Shown: positions 41,712 to 49,389 of the stretch, one piece after another
Layout: every line of letters begins with the position of its first letter
Numbering within the stretch: position 1 is the stretch's first letter
Origin: Bacteroidales bacterium
GTDB lineage: Bacteria; Bacteroidota; Bacteroidia; Bacteroidales; WCHB1-69
Assembly: GCA_016285615.1 (NCBI GenBank)
Contig: JAEERB010000001.1
Location: forward strand, 1-64,000
Reading direction: 5' to 3'
Length of the DNA: 64,000 nt
Made by a program: the position numbers and the translations under genes
Notes under the pieces: model-generated
Databases searched by the model: none
Seen by the model: the letters and a program-made list of their open reading frames with translations, nothing else
What the model was told of the DNA's origin: nothing

Positions 41712-41975
41712 CTATTCATTTACAGTCTCTTCAATCACCTCAACTGCTAACGAATCGTCGCCATCCATAACGACAACTTCGTCAACATTGACAACTTGAT
41801 TTCCAAAGATGGAATCCATTTGCGAAAGCACATCTATACCCGACTTGGCTGCAGGCTGATACATCTCGGGATGTTTGTGCGCAGCCACCTGAAAAGTGAC
41901 CGTAAAAGGCACAACGACGAGCAACGCTATGACAATCAGCGTTATCCATAATATTTTATTCGTCCATTTTTTCAT
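41712..41975 (-). CDS. Small single-pass membrane protein in the ABC operon
   Basis: This 87-residue protein has one N-terminal hydrophobic segment (ILWITLIVIALLVVVPFTVTFQVAA) and an acidic extracytoplasmic tail. I recognise no family. It lies seven bases after the ATPase gene and 24 before the permease, so it is most likely a transporter accessory subunit or sensor. This role is inferred from position only. Confidence 0.75.
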   Translation of the reverse strand: MKKWTNKILWITLIVIALLVVVPFTVTFQVAAHKHPEMYQPAAKSGIDVLSQMDSIFGNQVVNVDEVVVMDGDDSLAVEVIEETVNE

Positions 41976-41982
41976 ATTCCAA

Positions 41983-42819
41983 CTATTTAAAAAGGTTCAT
42001 AATAGGTTCTTTATTGCTCATCAAGGCGTTGAACAGGATTTCCAAATCGAGTTTGGAATCCAGATGATTAACATTTTTCTTAACCTGACAAACGCCACGC
42101 GGCGTTTCTTCGGTATAGAACACCTCACCGTCTGCAGTCAGCTGATTATCAATATCGAACAACAACTTATCGGTAATTTGCTCCAACGAAGCATTCAAAA
42201 TCATCTGGCCACGGTCGATGATGGAAACAACGTCGATGAGACTGAACAGGTCGCGTACCTGGTGCGTGGAAATCACCATCAGTCGGTTCTCATCGGCAGC
42301 CGACGCCACGAGACGACGGAACACGCTCTTCGATGGGATGTCCATGCCATTGGTCGGCTCGTCCATCAGCAAGATGGGCGTATTGGCAGCCAGCGCAAAC
42401 GAAACGAGCACCTTCTTCTTTTGTCCCTGCGACAGCCTGTCGATGTGCTGCTCCAAACCAGCCACATCAAATTCGTTCAAGTAATTTTCGAACTGCTCAC
42501 GACTGAAATTAGGATAAAACGGAGCATACGCATTTACATAGGATTTTATTTTCAAATGAGGCACAAACATCTCTTCCTGAAGCAGGTAGAGATTCTGCAA
42601 CATGTCGGCTTTGCGCAGACAAGCATTGTTGTCCATCACTTCCACCGTACCATTAAGAGGGAAACGAAGTCCCGACATAATCTTGAGCAATGTGGTCTTG
42701 CCAGCACCGTTTTTGCCCAACAAGCCATAAACATGCCCCTTCTCCATCGTCAAATTCAAGTCTTGGAATAACATCCGGTTTTTGACATAACCGAAATCCA
42801 TGTTCTCTATTTTTATCAT
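41983..42819 (-). CDS. ABC transporter ATP-binding protein of the YtrA-regulated operon
   Basis: This 278-residue ATPase has Walker A GLLGKNGAGKTTLLK (34-48), signature LSQGQKKKV, Walker B ILLMDEPTNGMD and H-loop ISTHQVRDL. It matches exporters of the YtrB/CcmA-like class, with a C-terminal extension of about 70 residues. It is the first gene of a four-gene operon with the small membrane protein, permease and GntR regulator. The promoter carries an operator-like palindrome (42833-42858). Confidence 0.93.
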   Translation of the reverse strand: MIKIENMDFGYVKNRMLFQDLNLTMEKGHVYGLLGKNGAGKTTLLKIMSGLRFPLNGTVEVMDNNACLRKADMLQNLYLLQEEMFVPHLKIKSYVNAYAPFYPNFSREQFENYLNEFDVAGLEQHIDRLSQGQKKKVLVSFALAANTPILLMDEPTNGMDIPSKSVFRRLVASAADENRLMVISTHQVRDLFSLIDVVSIIDRGQMILNASLEQITDKLLFDIDNQLTADGEVFYTEETPRGVCQVKKNVNHLDSKLDLEILFNALMSNKEPIMNLFK

Positions 42820-42832
42820 AACTTTATTGTTT

Positions 42833-42858
42833 TAGTGTATTAGTGTTTTAATACACTA
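42833..42858. promoter_or_regulatory. Perfect inverted repeat, probable GntR/YtrA operator
   Basis: The arms TAGTGTATTA (42833-42842) and TAATACACTA (42849-42858) are exact reverse complements around a 6-bp spacer. The outer AGTGTA/TACACT halves resemble the YtrA-box half-sites as I recall them. The repeat directly follows the -7 box of the ABC operon and covers the expected transcription start. Confidence 0.75.
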
Positions 42859-42866
42859 CAAAAGTA
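42859..42866 (-). promoter_or_regulatory. -7 box for the ABC-GntR operon
   Basis: The minus strand reads TACTTTTG, directly adjacent to the operator-like palindrome, 39 nt before the ATG at 42819. Confidence 0.7.
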
Positions 42867-43026
42867 ATACAAGAAAATCATTTGTCAAGAGTTTTTAGAA
42901 AATTTTATTTTACTAAAAATCAATATGTTATGATTTTACAAAATAAAAATAGGAAAAAAGAGGAGCAAAATTTCGGAGAAAATTTGGGATTCAAGCAAAA
43001 AATTGGAATAAATCACAATATTGTCC

Positions 43027-43054
43027 GTAGGTGCGTAGCGCGCTACGCACCTAC
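43027..43054. repeat. Perfect 28-bp GTAG-footed palindrome, copy 2
   Basis: This is identical to the core at 37218-37245. It lies 16 bases beyond the stop codon of the LOG-family gene, in the AT-rich gap of 250 bp before the ABC operon. That gap holds no other clear gene. Confidence 0.9.
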
Positions 43055-43070
43055 AATTCGTGGGCATTAA

Positions 43071-43658
43071 TTATTCCTTGATATGTTTCAGCCACTGATG
43101 GTCGTTCGTATTCTGGTAATTTTCCAGTTTGTCGAACAACTCTTCCAACGTAGCCGCAACCACAAGCAATTCGTGATGGAATGGGCGCAGGAAACCGTCT
43201 TGCTCAAAGCGATCGAGAAGTGCCAGCAGGTGATCGTAATAACCATTCACGTTGAGCACGGCAACGGGCTTATGATGCATACCCAACTGCGCATCGGTGA
43301 TAAGCTCGAAAAACTCGTCCATCGTGCCATAAGCACCGGGCAGCACTACAAAAGCGTCGGCCAGCTTCTCCATCATCTGCTTGCGTTCGCTCATCGAGTT
43401 GACCATAATCATCTCGGAAATATCTTTCGCCAAAACCACATTCTTGGAGAAGAACGACGGAGCGATGCCCACCACCCTACCATGACGAGCCATGGCTGCA
43501 TCAGCTGCTTTGTTCATTAATCCTAAACAGGCACCACCATAATAGAGTGTCAGCCCTTTGTCGGCGCACATTGCACCCAACTGTGCGGCCACTTCACCGT
43601 ACAGCGGATTAGCACCCTCAGCAGAACCGCAAAACAAGGCTATAGAACGAATACTCAT
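43071..43658 (-). CDS. LOG-family protein (cytokinin riboside 5'-monophosphate phosphoribohydrolase type)
   Basis: This 195-residue Rossmann-fold protein contains LYYGGACLGLMNKAADAAM and VVLPGAYGTMDEFFELIT, the TIGR00730/LOG active-site motifs. The standard second motif is PGGxGTxxE; here the second glycine is alanine. LOG enzymes hydrolyse nucleoside 5'-monophosphates at the base-ribose bond; the natural substrate in Bacteroidetes is unknown. It overlaps pssA by four bases (ATGA) and is the last gene of the eight-gene run from ruvA. Confidence 0.9.
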   Translation of the reverse strand: MSIRSIALFCGSAEGANPLYGEVAAQLGAMCADKGLTLYYGGACLGLMNKAADAAMARHGRVVGIAPSFFSKNVVLAKDISEMIMVNSMSERKQMMEKLADAFVVLPGAYGTMDEFFELITDAQLGMHHKPVAVLNVNGYYDHLLALLDRFEQDGFLRPFHHELLVVAATLEELFDKLENYQNTNDHQWLKHIKE

Positions 43659-44377
43659 GCTGCAGGATGGATTTTTGTCATTGCGAATTTAGAGAATGAC
43701 AATATAATATATGTAATGATGATGATGGGAAATGCACCCAATCGGAAGATAATGAGCAATATAAGTGATAACGCCAGGAAGATGTATCTGATTTCATTCT
43801 CCTTAAAGCGCAAGTGATGGAATTTCAAGGAAAACATCGGCAGCGGTGCCAGCATCAGCAGCGAGGTGCTGAACATCAGTATCAGCAAAATCCAGAAGTT
43901 ATTCAGGAACATTATCTGGTTGGCTGAGAAATGCAAATAGCCGAGAAACAGAGCATTGGCTGGCGTTGCTAAGCCTTTGAACTCAGTACGTTGCGTTTCG
44001 TCGTGGTTAAAACGAGCCAAACGCACAGCCGAGAGCGCGGGCACGATAAAAGCACAGAACGGCAGCACGCCCAGCACACCATTGCGCACGGCAGGCGGCA
44101 ACGACGCCATCGTCTCATCCATAAACATGAAGAGGATAGCTGCTGGCGCAAAGCCAAATGAGATGACATCGGCTAGCGAGTCCATATCGATGCCTATTTC
44201 GGAATGCACACCCAACAATCGCGCCGAGAAGCCATCGAAGAAATCGAAAGTTGCCGACAACAATATGAGCAACGACGCCACAACCAGATTGCCGCTGAAC
44301 GCGAAATAGACCGATATACAGCCGGTTATCAGGTTCAGGCAGGTGATGGTGTTCGGTATGTGCTTCTTCAAATTCAT
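43655..44377 (-). CDS. pssA: CDP-diacylglycerol--serine O-phosphatidyltransferase
   Basis: This 240-residue inner-membrane enzyme makes phosphatidylserine. The CDP-alcohol phosphotransferase motif D-G-x2-A-R-x8-G-x3-D-x3-D is complete in DGFSARLLGVHSEIGIDMD followed by SLAD. About seven hydrophobic segments follow. The PssA assignment over other CDP-alcohol transferases rests on the N-terminus (IPNTITCLNLITGCISVYFAF) and SLADVISFGFAPA. It lies eight bases behind kdsD. Confidence 0.92.
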   Translation of the reverse strand: MNLKKHIPNTITCLNLITGCISVYFAFSGNLVVASLLILLSATFDFFDGFSARLLGVHSEIGIDMDSLADVISFGFAPAAILFMFMDETMASLPPAVRNGVLGVLPFCAFIVPALSAVRLARFNHDETQRTEFKGLATPANALFLGYLHFSANQIMFLNNFWILLILMFSTSLLMLAPLPMFSLKFHHLRFKENEIRYIFLALSLILLIIFRLGAFPIIIITYIILSFSKFAMTKIHPAA

Positions 44378-44385
44378 TCTGTTTT

Positions 44386-45348
44386 CTAATAAATGCCTTC
44401 TCTAATAATATCGTGAAGATGAACCACGCCTAAATACTCACCTTCTTTAGAAACCACAAACAAATTAGTGATGCTCTTCTTGCGCATCAAGTCCAGTGCT
44501 TCAACTGCCAAAGTATCGGGATAGACATGCTGCGGGTGGTGCGTCATCACATCCTGCGCCTTCAAGTGCATGTACTGATCGTTCTTCTCCAACATACGAC
44601 GCAAGTCGCCGTCGGTTATAGCACCCACGAGCTTGTGGTCAACGGTGACAGCAGTCACGCCTAAGCGGCGACTGGAAATGACATAAATCACCTCTTTGAG
44701 TGTCGCCTCGGGCGAAACTTCGGGAACATCGTTCAGCTTGTAAAGGTCGTCAACCTTCATATAGAGGCGCTTGCCTAAAACGCCGCCTGGGTGATACTTG
44801 GCAAAATCCTTGGCCGTAAAGCCGCGCATCTCAATGAGCAAAGCAGCAAGTGCGTCGCCCATCACCATCTGGGCCGTGGTACTGTTGGTAGGTGCCAAAT
44901 TATTGGGACAAGCCTCATTAGGCACCGAGCAGTTGATGATATAGTCGGCCTCGCGAGCCAGAAACGATTCAGTGTTGCCCACTATAGCAATCAGCTTATT
45001 ACCAGAGCGTTTCAAGAACGGAACCAGCATCGTAATTTCGGGTGTATTTCCGCTATTGGAAATGCAAATCACCACATCCTCATCCTGAATAATACCCAAG
45101 TCGCCATGAATGGCATCTGCGGCATGCATGAAGATGGCGGGCGTACCCGTAGAATTGAAGGTGGCCACAATCTTTTGAGCGATGATGGCGCTTTTGCCAA
45201 TGCCCGTCACAATAACACGCCCCTTGGCCTTCAATATTTCGTTGGCACAGTTGACAATATCTTCATTTATAAACTGTTTCACATAGGTCAGAGCGTCAAT
45301 CTCAGACTGGACGGCATGTTGGACCACTTTCAGCAAATCAGTTTTCAT
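44386..45348 (-). CDS. kdsD: D-arabinose 5-phosphate isomerase, KpsF/GutQ family
   Basis: This 320-residue enzyme has a SIS domain (about 35-175: VIVTGIGKSAIIAQKIVATFNSTGTPA, ISNSGNTPEI) followed by two CBS domains (about 205-320: VMTHHPQHVYPDTLAVEAL, SITNLFVV). It makes arabinose 5-phosphate for KDO, a core sugar of lipopolysaccharide. The ATG at 45348 is chosen over an upstream TTG. It overlaps queG by 11 bp. Confidence 0.92.
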   Translation of the reverse strand: MKTDLLKVVQHAVQSEIDALTYVKQFINEDIVNCANEILKAKGRVIVTGIGKSAIIAQKIVATFNSTGTPAIFMHAADAIHGDLGIIQDEDVVICISNSGNTPEITMLVPFLKRSGNKLIAIVGNTESFLAREADYIINCSVPNEACPNNLAPTNSTTAQMVMGDALAALLIEMRGFTAKDFAKYHPGGVLGKRLYMKVDDLYKLNDVPEVSPEATLKEVIYVISSRRLGVTAVTVDHKLVGAITDGDLRRMLEKNDQYMHLKAQDVMTHHPQHVYPDTLAVEALDLMRKKSITNLFVVSKEGEYLGVVHLHDIIREGIY

Positions 45349-46240
45349 TTTTAACCTTTTCAATATTAAACATTAAACCCGCATATTTCCTTCGTGCAGC
45401 ACAATGACCGGCAAAATAGTGACGGAAATCGGATTCATCCAAATTCTCAAAATCCTCATTTTTGAAGTGCAAAAATAAGGAAGAATATTGAGTTGCCGAC
45501 AGGTTATAACTAATTTTTTGATTTTTAGGACACACTTCCTGACAAACATCACAGCCGAACACCCAATGGTGGAAGGAATCACCATGGGCATCGCGACTTT
45601 TATCCTCCACATTATGATAGGCGATGCACTTGGCGGCATTCACCTTATAAGGCTCCTCGATAGCCTGTACAGGGCAGCTTCGCATACAGAGGTCACAATC
45701 GACGCAATCGGCGGGCGTCGGCTGGTCATAGTCGAGTTCCACATCCGTGAGCAAGGTGCCAATCATAAAATAAGAGCCCATCTCGTTCTGTAGCAGCGAG
45801 TTCTTACCAATGTGCCCCACTCCTGCCCTCACAGCCCAGCTTTTTTCCGATATAGTGGAAGAATCAACCGTGACACGCCACTGCGCCTCAGGAGATTTCT
45901 GCGACAGAAAAGCACCCAGCTTCTCTAATTTCTCCTTGACAAACACATGATAATCTTGAAGATATGCATAGCGAGCCACTTTATAATCGCTATGCCATTT
46001 TTGAGGAATGGGATAATAAAACAGCACTACAATCACACTTTTGCAGTGCGGCAGCAGTAGTTCCGGATTAAAACGCGTATCCACATTGCGTTCAAGGAAG
46101 GACATCGAAGCCTGGTAGCCATGGCGGAGCGCCTCTTCAAAAGCGGCTTTCTCTTTCAGTAGTGGCTCAGCCTTGGCAATGCCGCAATGAGAAAAGCCCA
46201 AATTCTGCGCCTCCTTTTTGATTTCCTCCGCCAGTCGCAT
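45338..46240 (-). CDS. queG: Epoxyqueuosine reductase
   Basis: This 300-residue Fe-S and cobalamin-dependent enzyme carries out the last step of queuosine synthesis in tRNA. Two ferredoxin-like [4Fe-4S] motifs are visible: CVDCDLCMRSCPVQAI and CDVCQEVCPKN. The cobalamin-binding N-terminal region includes RNVDTRFNPELLLPHCKSVIVV and WAVRAGVGHIGKNSLL. E. coli QueG is near 380 residues because of a C-terminal HEAT-like part; this shorter form is normal for Bacteroidetes. It starts three bases after DUF4292. Confidence 0.93.
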   Translation of the reverse strand: MRLAEEIKKEAQNLGFSHCGIAKAEPLLKEKAAFEEALRHGYQASMSFLERNVDTRFNPELLLPHCKSVIVVLFYYPIPQKWHSDYKVARYAYLQDYHVFVKEKLEKLGAFLSQKSPEAQWRVTVDSSTISEKSWAVRAGVGHIGKNSLLQNEMGSYFMIGTLLTDVELDYDQPTPADCVDCDLCMRSCPVQAIEEPYKVNAAKCIAYHNVEDKSRDAHGDSFHHWVFGCDVCQEVCPKNQKISYNLSATQYSSLFLHFKNEDFENLDESDFRHYFAGHCAARRKYAGLMFNIEKVKNEN

Positions 46241-46242
46241 GA

Positions 46243-47058
46243 TTATTCAAAAGTTAGTCGTGCAAACTTGTCGGGAATCTTGATAGAAGTAGGCCCAGGC
46301 ACATTATATTTCATATTCTTGGGAGTCAGCGTCACCTGCAAGTTTCGCATAGGCAAATTCAGAATCAGCTGTCCATAACGGTTTGCCGGGGCCGTTGTAT
46401 CTGGCAAATATTTGGCTGTCAGCACTCTACCCGATGCCAAATCGGTAATCTCATTCTGCAATTCCCCCGAAAACAGGTTCTTCTCAATATTTTGCATAAT
46501 GCTCCAGTCTGCTGTGAGGTGGCGACGTAAGGGCGAAACCATCTTCCACACCGCAGCATTATCATTCACAGACTGCAGATTCTTTTCAAAATCACGGAAA
46601 TCACATTTGTTGAACAATGCCTGGATGAAATTGAAATCGGCTTGCATGCCCACTAACTTCTGAAAGACCTCGTAACCTCCTTGATAATAAGCGTGATCCA
46701 ATTTGTTGACCAGCGTCACTTCAGTTGGCGTCAACACCACACGCATAATCTCCACCCCAGAAACATGGAGGTTGAGATAGATAATGCTGTCGATCTTGTT
46801 GACAAAGAAAAGCTGGCAGTTATTATTCAAATTCTCACCCACAAAAGCAACTTTTGCCTTGTACGAAATCCATCGATAGCTCACGGTATCGTAAAGCAAA
46901 CTTGTCTCCAACCTCGCTAAAGTCAACGTTTTGATAGCAGCTTCAGCTTTTTTCATCTGCGAAACATAAGTCTGCGTGGGCTTGGCAGGCTGCGCGTGGA
47001 GTGTTATAGCAAGCGACAATACACTCAATATCAGCCAAAAGCGAATCCATCTTTTCAT
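46243..47058 (-). CDS. DUF4292 exported protein, LolA-like
   Basis: This 271-residue protein has a signal peptide (FWLILSVLSLAITLHAQ). The body is a half-barrel-like domain of the DUF4292 family, distantly related to LolA/LolB lipoprotein carriers (LETSLLYDTVSYRWISYKAKVAFVGENL ... VEIMRVVLTPTEVTLVNKLDHAYYQGG by segments). There is no lipobox. The function is not established; an envelope-lipid or lipoprotein role is plausible from the fold. It lies within the nfn-queG-kdsD-pssA run. Confidence 0.85.
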   Translation of the reverse strand: MKRWIRFWLILSVLSLAITLHAQPAKPTQTYVSQMKKAEAAIKTLTLARLETSLLYDTVSYRWISYKAKVAFVGENLNNNCQLFFVNKIDSIIYLNLHVSGVEIMRVVLTPTEVTLVNKLDHAYYQGGYEVFQKLVGMQADFNFIQALFNKCDFRDFEKNLQSVNDNAAVWKMVSPLRRHLTADWSIMQNIEKNLFSGELQNEITDLASGRVLTAKYLPDTTAPANRYGQLILNLPMRNLQVTLTPKNMKYNVPGPTSIKIPDKFARLTFE

Positions 47059-47068
47059 AATTGAACTA

Positions 47069-49342
47069 TTATTTGGAACGAAGATAACGATCGATAGCCG
47101 CGGCGGCTGTTCGGCCAGCGCCCATAGCTAAAATGACTGTGGCAGCGCCTGTTACGGCATCACCACCGGCAAAAACGCCAGGTTTGGAGGTTTGCCCATG
47201 CTCATCGGCTATCAAACCACCCCAGCTTTCGGCTTTCAAGTTGGTAGTGGTTTCGCGGATAAGCGGATTGGGAGCTGTACCCAGCGACATGATGACGCAG
47301 TCGGCCTCGATATCAAACTCACTGCCTTCAATCACAACGGGTCTGCGACGACCGCTGGCATCGGGCTCTCCCAACTCCATACGCACACAGCGCACAGCAC
47401 GCACATGGCCGTTTTCATCACCCAAAATCTCCACGGGGTTAGTCATCAAGTGGAACTCTATGCCCTCTTCTTTGGCGTGATGAATCTCCTCTTGCCGTGC
47501 CGGCATCTCCACTTCTGAGCGGCGGTACACCAGATGTGTCTCCGCACCGAGGCGCAGGGCCGTGCGGGCGGCATCCATCGCCACATTGCCACCACCCACA
47601 ACGACGGCTTTCTTGCCCACAAACACGGGTGTGGCATACTCATGGCTATAGGCCTTCATCAGGTTCGAGCGAGTTAATATCTCATTGGCGGAAATCACAC
47701 CGACCAACGTTTCACCGGGAATATTCATGAACTTGGGCAGACCGGCGCCACTACCGATGAAGACGGCCTCGTAGCCATACGGAGCGGCCATCAACTCATC
47801 AATCGTCACCGACTTGCCGACAATGACATTGGTCTCTATCTTCACGCCTAATCGGCGAACATTTTCCACTTCATAATCCACCACTTCTTTCTTAGGCAGA
47901 CGAAATTCCGGGATTCCATACGAAAGCACGCCACCTGGCTCATGAAGAGCCTCGAAGATGGTCACTTCGTAGCCCATTTTGGCCAAATCGCCGGCACAAG
48001 TCAGTCCCGAAGGACCAGAGCCGATAATGGCCACCTTATGTCCGTTGGCGGGGGCTACCGTCACTTGCGGCGTCATGTTGTGCGTACGCGACCAGTCGGC
48101 CACAAAGCGTTCCAACTTGCCGATGGCTATCGGTTCGCCCTTTTTGCCCAAGATGCAACTGCCTTCGCACTGCACTTCTTGAGGACACACACGACCGCAG
48201 ACGGCGGGAAGAGCGGAATCTTCGGCAATGATGGCAGCCGCAGCGACAAAGTTGCGTTCCTGCACTTCGTGAATAAATTGCGGTATCTTCACACTAACGG
48301 GACATTGTGTCACGCAGCCAGGCTTCTTGCACTGGATACAGCGCTTGGCTTCGGCGACAGCCTCTTCTTCGTTATAGCCGTACGACACTTCATTGAAATT
48401 GTGGTTGCGCACATCCGGAGCTTGCTCGCGCACAGGCACTCGCCGTTTGGGCTCAATAACAGCCGACGCCGAATCGTCAACCAACGGTGTCAAGTTGCAA
48501 CGATGATCGGGTGTATCTTTGGCAATCTCTTGCTGCTTATACATACGCTGCTTGCGCATAGCATCATCATAATCAACGGCATGGCCATCAAATTCGGGTC
48601 CGTCAACACAGGTAAACTTCACCTTACCACCCACACTCACACGACACGAGCCACACATGCCCGTACCATCCACCATCAATGAATTAAGACTCACCGTGGT
48701 CTTTATGTTGTATTGGGCGGTCAATGCAGCTACATTCTTCATCATAATCATCGGACCGATGGCAATCACCTCATCATAGTGCTTGCCTTCGCGGTCAATC
48801 AGGTCGCGCATCTTGTCAGTCACGAAGCCACCGAAACCATACGAACCATCGTCAGTGCAGACATACAGGTTGTCAGCCACTTCCGACATCTCTTTCTCCA
48901 TAATGAGCGTATTCTTTGTCTTGCTGCCCACAATCACATCCACCTTAACGCCCTGACTATGCAACCATTTCACCTGTGGATACACAGGAGCGGTTCCAAC
49001 GCCGCCAGCTACGAACAAGAGATGCTGTGAGCGCAATTGCTCAGATGACTGATGTACCAGTTCGCTCGGGCGTCCCAACGGTCCCACCACATCATGGAAA
49101 TATTCTCCTTCCGACATGGCAGCCATCTTGGCAGTAGAATGTCCCACTACTTGAAAAACTATTGTAATAGTCCCTTTGTCTTTATCATCATCACAAATAG
49201 TCAATGGGACACGCTCGCCTTTCTCATCAGGAATCACAATCAGAAACTGACCCGGCTGTGCCGCACGCGCCACCCATGGAGCCAACACATCCATCCAAAC
49301 AATATTATCCGTCAAGTTTCTTTTGCGCAATATCTTATACAT
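47069..49342 (-). CDS. Fused NfnA/NfnB-type ferredoxin:NADP oxidoreductase (DHODH-B-like plus GltD-like)
   Basis: This 757-residue cytoplasmic flavoprotein fuses two subunits. Residues 1-280 are the FAD/NAD-binding dihydroorotate-dehydrogenase-B-like part with a [2Fe-2S] cluster (GMCGSCRVSVGG ... FTC). Residues about 320-757 are the glutamate-synthase small-chain-like part: Fe-S cysteines CIQCKKPGCVTQCPV, FAD motif IGSGPSGLTCAGDLAKMG and NADPH motif VVVGGGNVAMDAARTALRLG. Bacteroidetes commonly carry this fusion. It could be an electron-bifurcating NfnAB, but no experiment is implied. It follows sprA by 47 bp with no clear promoter. Confidence 0.9.
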   Translation of the reverse strand: MYKILRKRNLTDNIVWMDVLAPWVARAAQPGQFLIVIPDEKGERVPLTICDDDKDKGTITIVFQVVGHSTAKMAAMSEGEYFHDVVGPLGRPSELVHQSSEQLRSQHLLFVAGGVGTAPVYPQVKWLHSQGVKVDVIVGSKTKNTLIMEKEMSEVADNLYVCTDDGSYGFGGFVTDKMRDLIDREGKHYDEVIAIGPMIMMKNVAALTAQYNIKTTVSLNSLMVDGTGMCGSCRVSVGGKVKFTCVDGPEFDGHAVDYDDAMRKQRMYKQQEIAKDTPDHRCNLTPLVDDSASAVIEPKRRVPVREQAPDVRNHNFNEVSYGYNEEEAVAEAKRCIQCKKPGCVTQCPVSVKIPQFIHEVQERNFVAAAAIIAEDSALPAVCGRVCPQEVQCEGSCILGKKGEPIAIGKLERFVADWSRTHNMTPQVTVAPANGHKVAIIGSGPSGLTCAGDLAKMGYEVTIFEALHEPGGVLSYGIPEFRLPKKEVVDYEVENVRRLGVKIETNVIVGKSVTIDELMAAPYGYEAVFIGSGAGLPKFMNIPGETLVGVISANEILTRSNLMKAYSHEYATPVFVGKKAVVVGGGNVAMDAARTALRLGAETHLVYRRSEVEMPARQEEIHHAKEEGIEFHLMTNPVEILGDENGHVRAVRCVRMELGEPDASGRRRPVVIEGSEFDIEADCVIMSLGTAPNPLIRETTTNLKAESWGGLIADEHGQTSKPGVFAGGDAVTGAATVILAMGAGRTAAAAIDRYLRSK

Positions 49343-49389
49343 GTCCTATGAGAAATTAAGATTAAACTATACGAATGACCAACCGCCTG

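Noticed and set aside
42882..43070. A 62-residue frame in the gap upstream of the ABC operon
   Set aside because: It runs through AT-rich intergenic sequence and the whole 28-bp palindrome, with no protein-like composition.
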